Assembly: GCA_016870695.1 (NCBI GenBank)
Contig: VGAV01000126.1
Span: forward strand, 1 to 6,848
Reading direction: 5' to 3'
Length of the DNA: 6,848 bases
Origin: Actinomycetota bacterium
GTDB taxonomy: Bacteria; Actinomycetota; Actinomycetes; Actinomycetales; Microbacteriaceae
How positions within the stretch are numbered: position 1 is the stretch's first letter; each line of letters opens with the position of its first letter. Below are positions 6,570 to 6,848 of the stretch, piece by piece. A program made the position numbers and the translations under genes. The notes beneath the pieces were generated by a model. The model made no database searches and had not been told where the DNA came from. It was given only the letters and a program-made list of their open reading frames with translations.

Positions 6570-6599
6570 TTGCCAAACCGACCGGTCGGTCGGTACAGT
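6570..6599 (+). promoter_or_regulatory. Candidate leaderless promoter of the TetR gene
   Basis: TTGCCA (6570-6575) matches the -35 consensus at 5 of 6 positions. TACAGT (6594-6599) matches the -10 consensus at 4 of 6, with an 18-base spacer. The -10 box ends 7 bases before the ATG at 6607 and no Shine-Dalgarno sequence is present, so the message is probably leaderless. Confidence 0.55.
6577..6590. promoter_or_regulatory. Palindromic operator, probable TetR autoregulatory site
   Basis: ACCGACCGGTCGGT is a perfect 14-bp palindrome lying wholly within the spacer between the -35 and -10 boxes of the TetR promoter. A dyad of this size in front of a tetR-type gene is the classic arrangement for self-repression. 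The right arm is followed by one more CGGT, giving a short tandem GGTCGGTCGGT run. Binding by the local TetR protein is inferred. Confidence 0.7.
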
Positions 6600-6606
6600 T
6601 CAGGCC

Positions 6607-6848
6607 ATGCGCGATGCGATTTTGGCGACCGCCCGAGAATTGATCCTCATCTCCGGGGTCGTGCCGTCGTTGAACGCTGTGGCGGATGCCGCCGGAGTGT
6701 CGAAGGGCGGGCTGATGCACCACTTCCCCTCGCGCGCTGCGCTCATTGCGGGGCTGGCGCGCGAGGCGATCGCTGAGATGGACCGGGAGATGGTCGCGGC
6801 GGCTGCAGACGGCTCGGCCGCGCGCACCTGGTTGCGTCTGTCTCTTCA
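6607..6848 (+). CDS. TetR family transcriptional regulator, N-terminal part (3' end outside window)
   Basis: The frame opens with ATG at 6607 and remains open to the window edge (80 codons plus two bases). The first residues MRDAILATARELI form helix 1. The helix-turn-helix follows: SLNAVADAAGVSKGGLMHHF at residues 21-40, then PSRAALIAGL. The pattern AVADAAGVSKGGLMHHFPS is typical of the TetR DNA-binding domain, where the tyrosine or histidine before HF contacts DNA. The ligand-binding C-terminal domain, usually another 100-140 residues, lies outside the window, so neither inducer nor subfamily can be assigned. The N-terminus is very short before helix 1, in line with a leaderless start at this ATG. 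A perfect palindrome in the promoter points to self-repression; any further target is probably downstream of the window. Confidence 0.88.
   Translation, partial: MRDAILATARELILISGVVPSLNAVADAAGVSKGGLMHHFPSRAALIAGLAREAIAEMDREMVAAAADGSAARTWLRLSL

Noticed and set aside
6079..6723. A 214-codon minus-strand frame opposite the GNAT gene and the TetR start
   Set aside because: It is antisense to two genes with clear family signatures and would run through the TetR promoter and operator; the translation matches nothing recognisable.

Overview
The window is GC-rich, with strong use of G/C-ending codons. It carries a PA-domain secreted subtilase with C-terminal Ig-like domains and short leaderless promoters. 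Together these suggest a high-GC actinobacterium, most likely of the Microbacteriaceae (Microbacterium-like). This is an inference from style and protein types; no ribosomal or other marker gene is present.

Layout from left to right. (1) Bases 2-508 (+) are the C-terminal half of a pirin-family protein whose start lies outside the window. (2) Bases 509-642 are a short convergent intergenic region with a near-perfect 26/25-base direct repeat and a hairpin. (3) Bases 643-4212 (-) encode a 1189-residue secreted S8 serine protease: signal peptide, I9-type propeptide, catalytic domain with inserted PA domain, then Fn3-like, PPC-like and two Ig-like domains. (4) Bases 4213-4435 hold a candidate promoter for the protease. 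(5) Bases 4436-4915 (-) encode a MarR-family regulator. (6) Bases 4916-4999 are a compact divergent control region with two consecutive palindromes sharing a TAT centre. (7) Bases 5000-5815 (+) encode a tryptophan-rich, roughly 8-helix TspO/MBR-like membrane protein, followed by a strong hairpin. (8) Bases 5917-6516 (+) encode a RimJ/RimL-type GNAT acetyltransferase with an apparently leaderless promoter and a hairpin after it. (9) From base 6607 (+) a TetR-family regulator begins and runs off the window. It has a perfect 14-bp palindrome inside its own promoter.

How the parts may work together. The clearest functional unit is the divergent MarR / membrane-protein pair. The first palindrome covers the -35 box of the membrane-protein promoter and the second covers its -10 box, so the MarR protein probably represses both genes until a ligand releases it. 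The TetR gene looks self-regulated by the palindrome in its -35/-10 spacer. The protease has its own promoter and probably acts outside the cell. The GNAT gene looks like an independent single-gene unit of lower GC and different codon use. I found no clear sign of a new multi-gene system, mobile element, CRISPR array or RNA gene. The best candidates for something undescribed are the two-palindrome switch and the enlarged TspO-like protein it controls.
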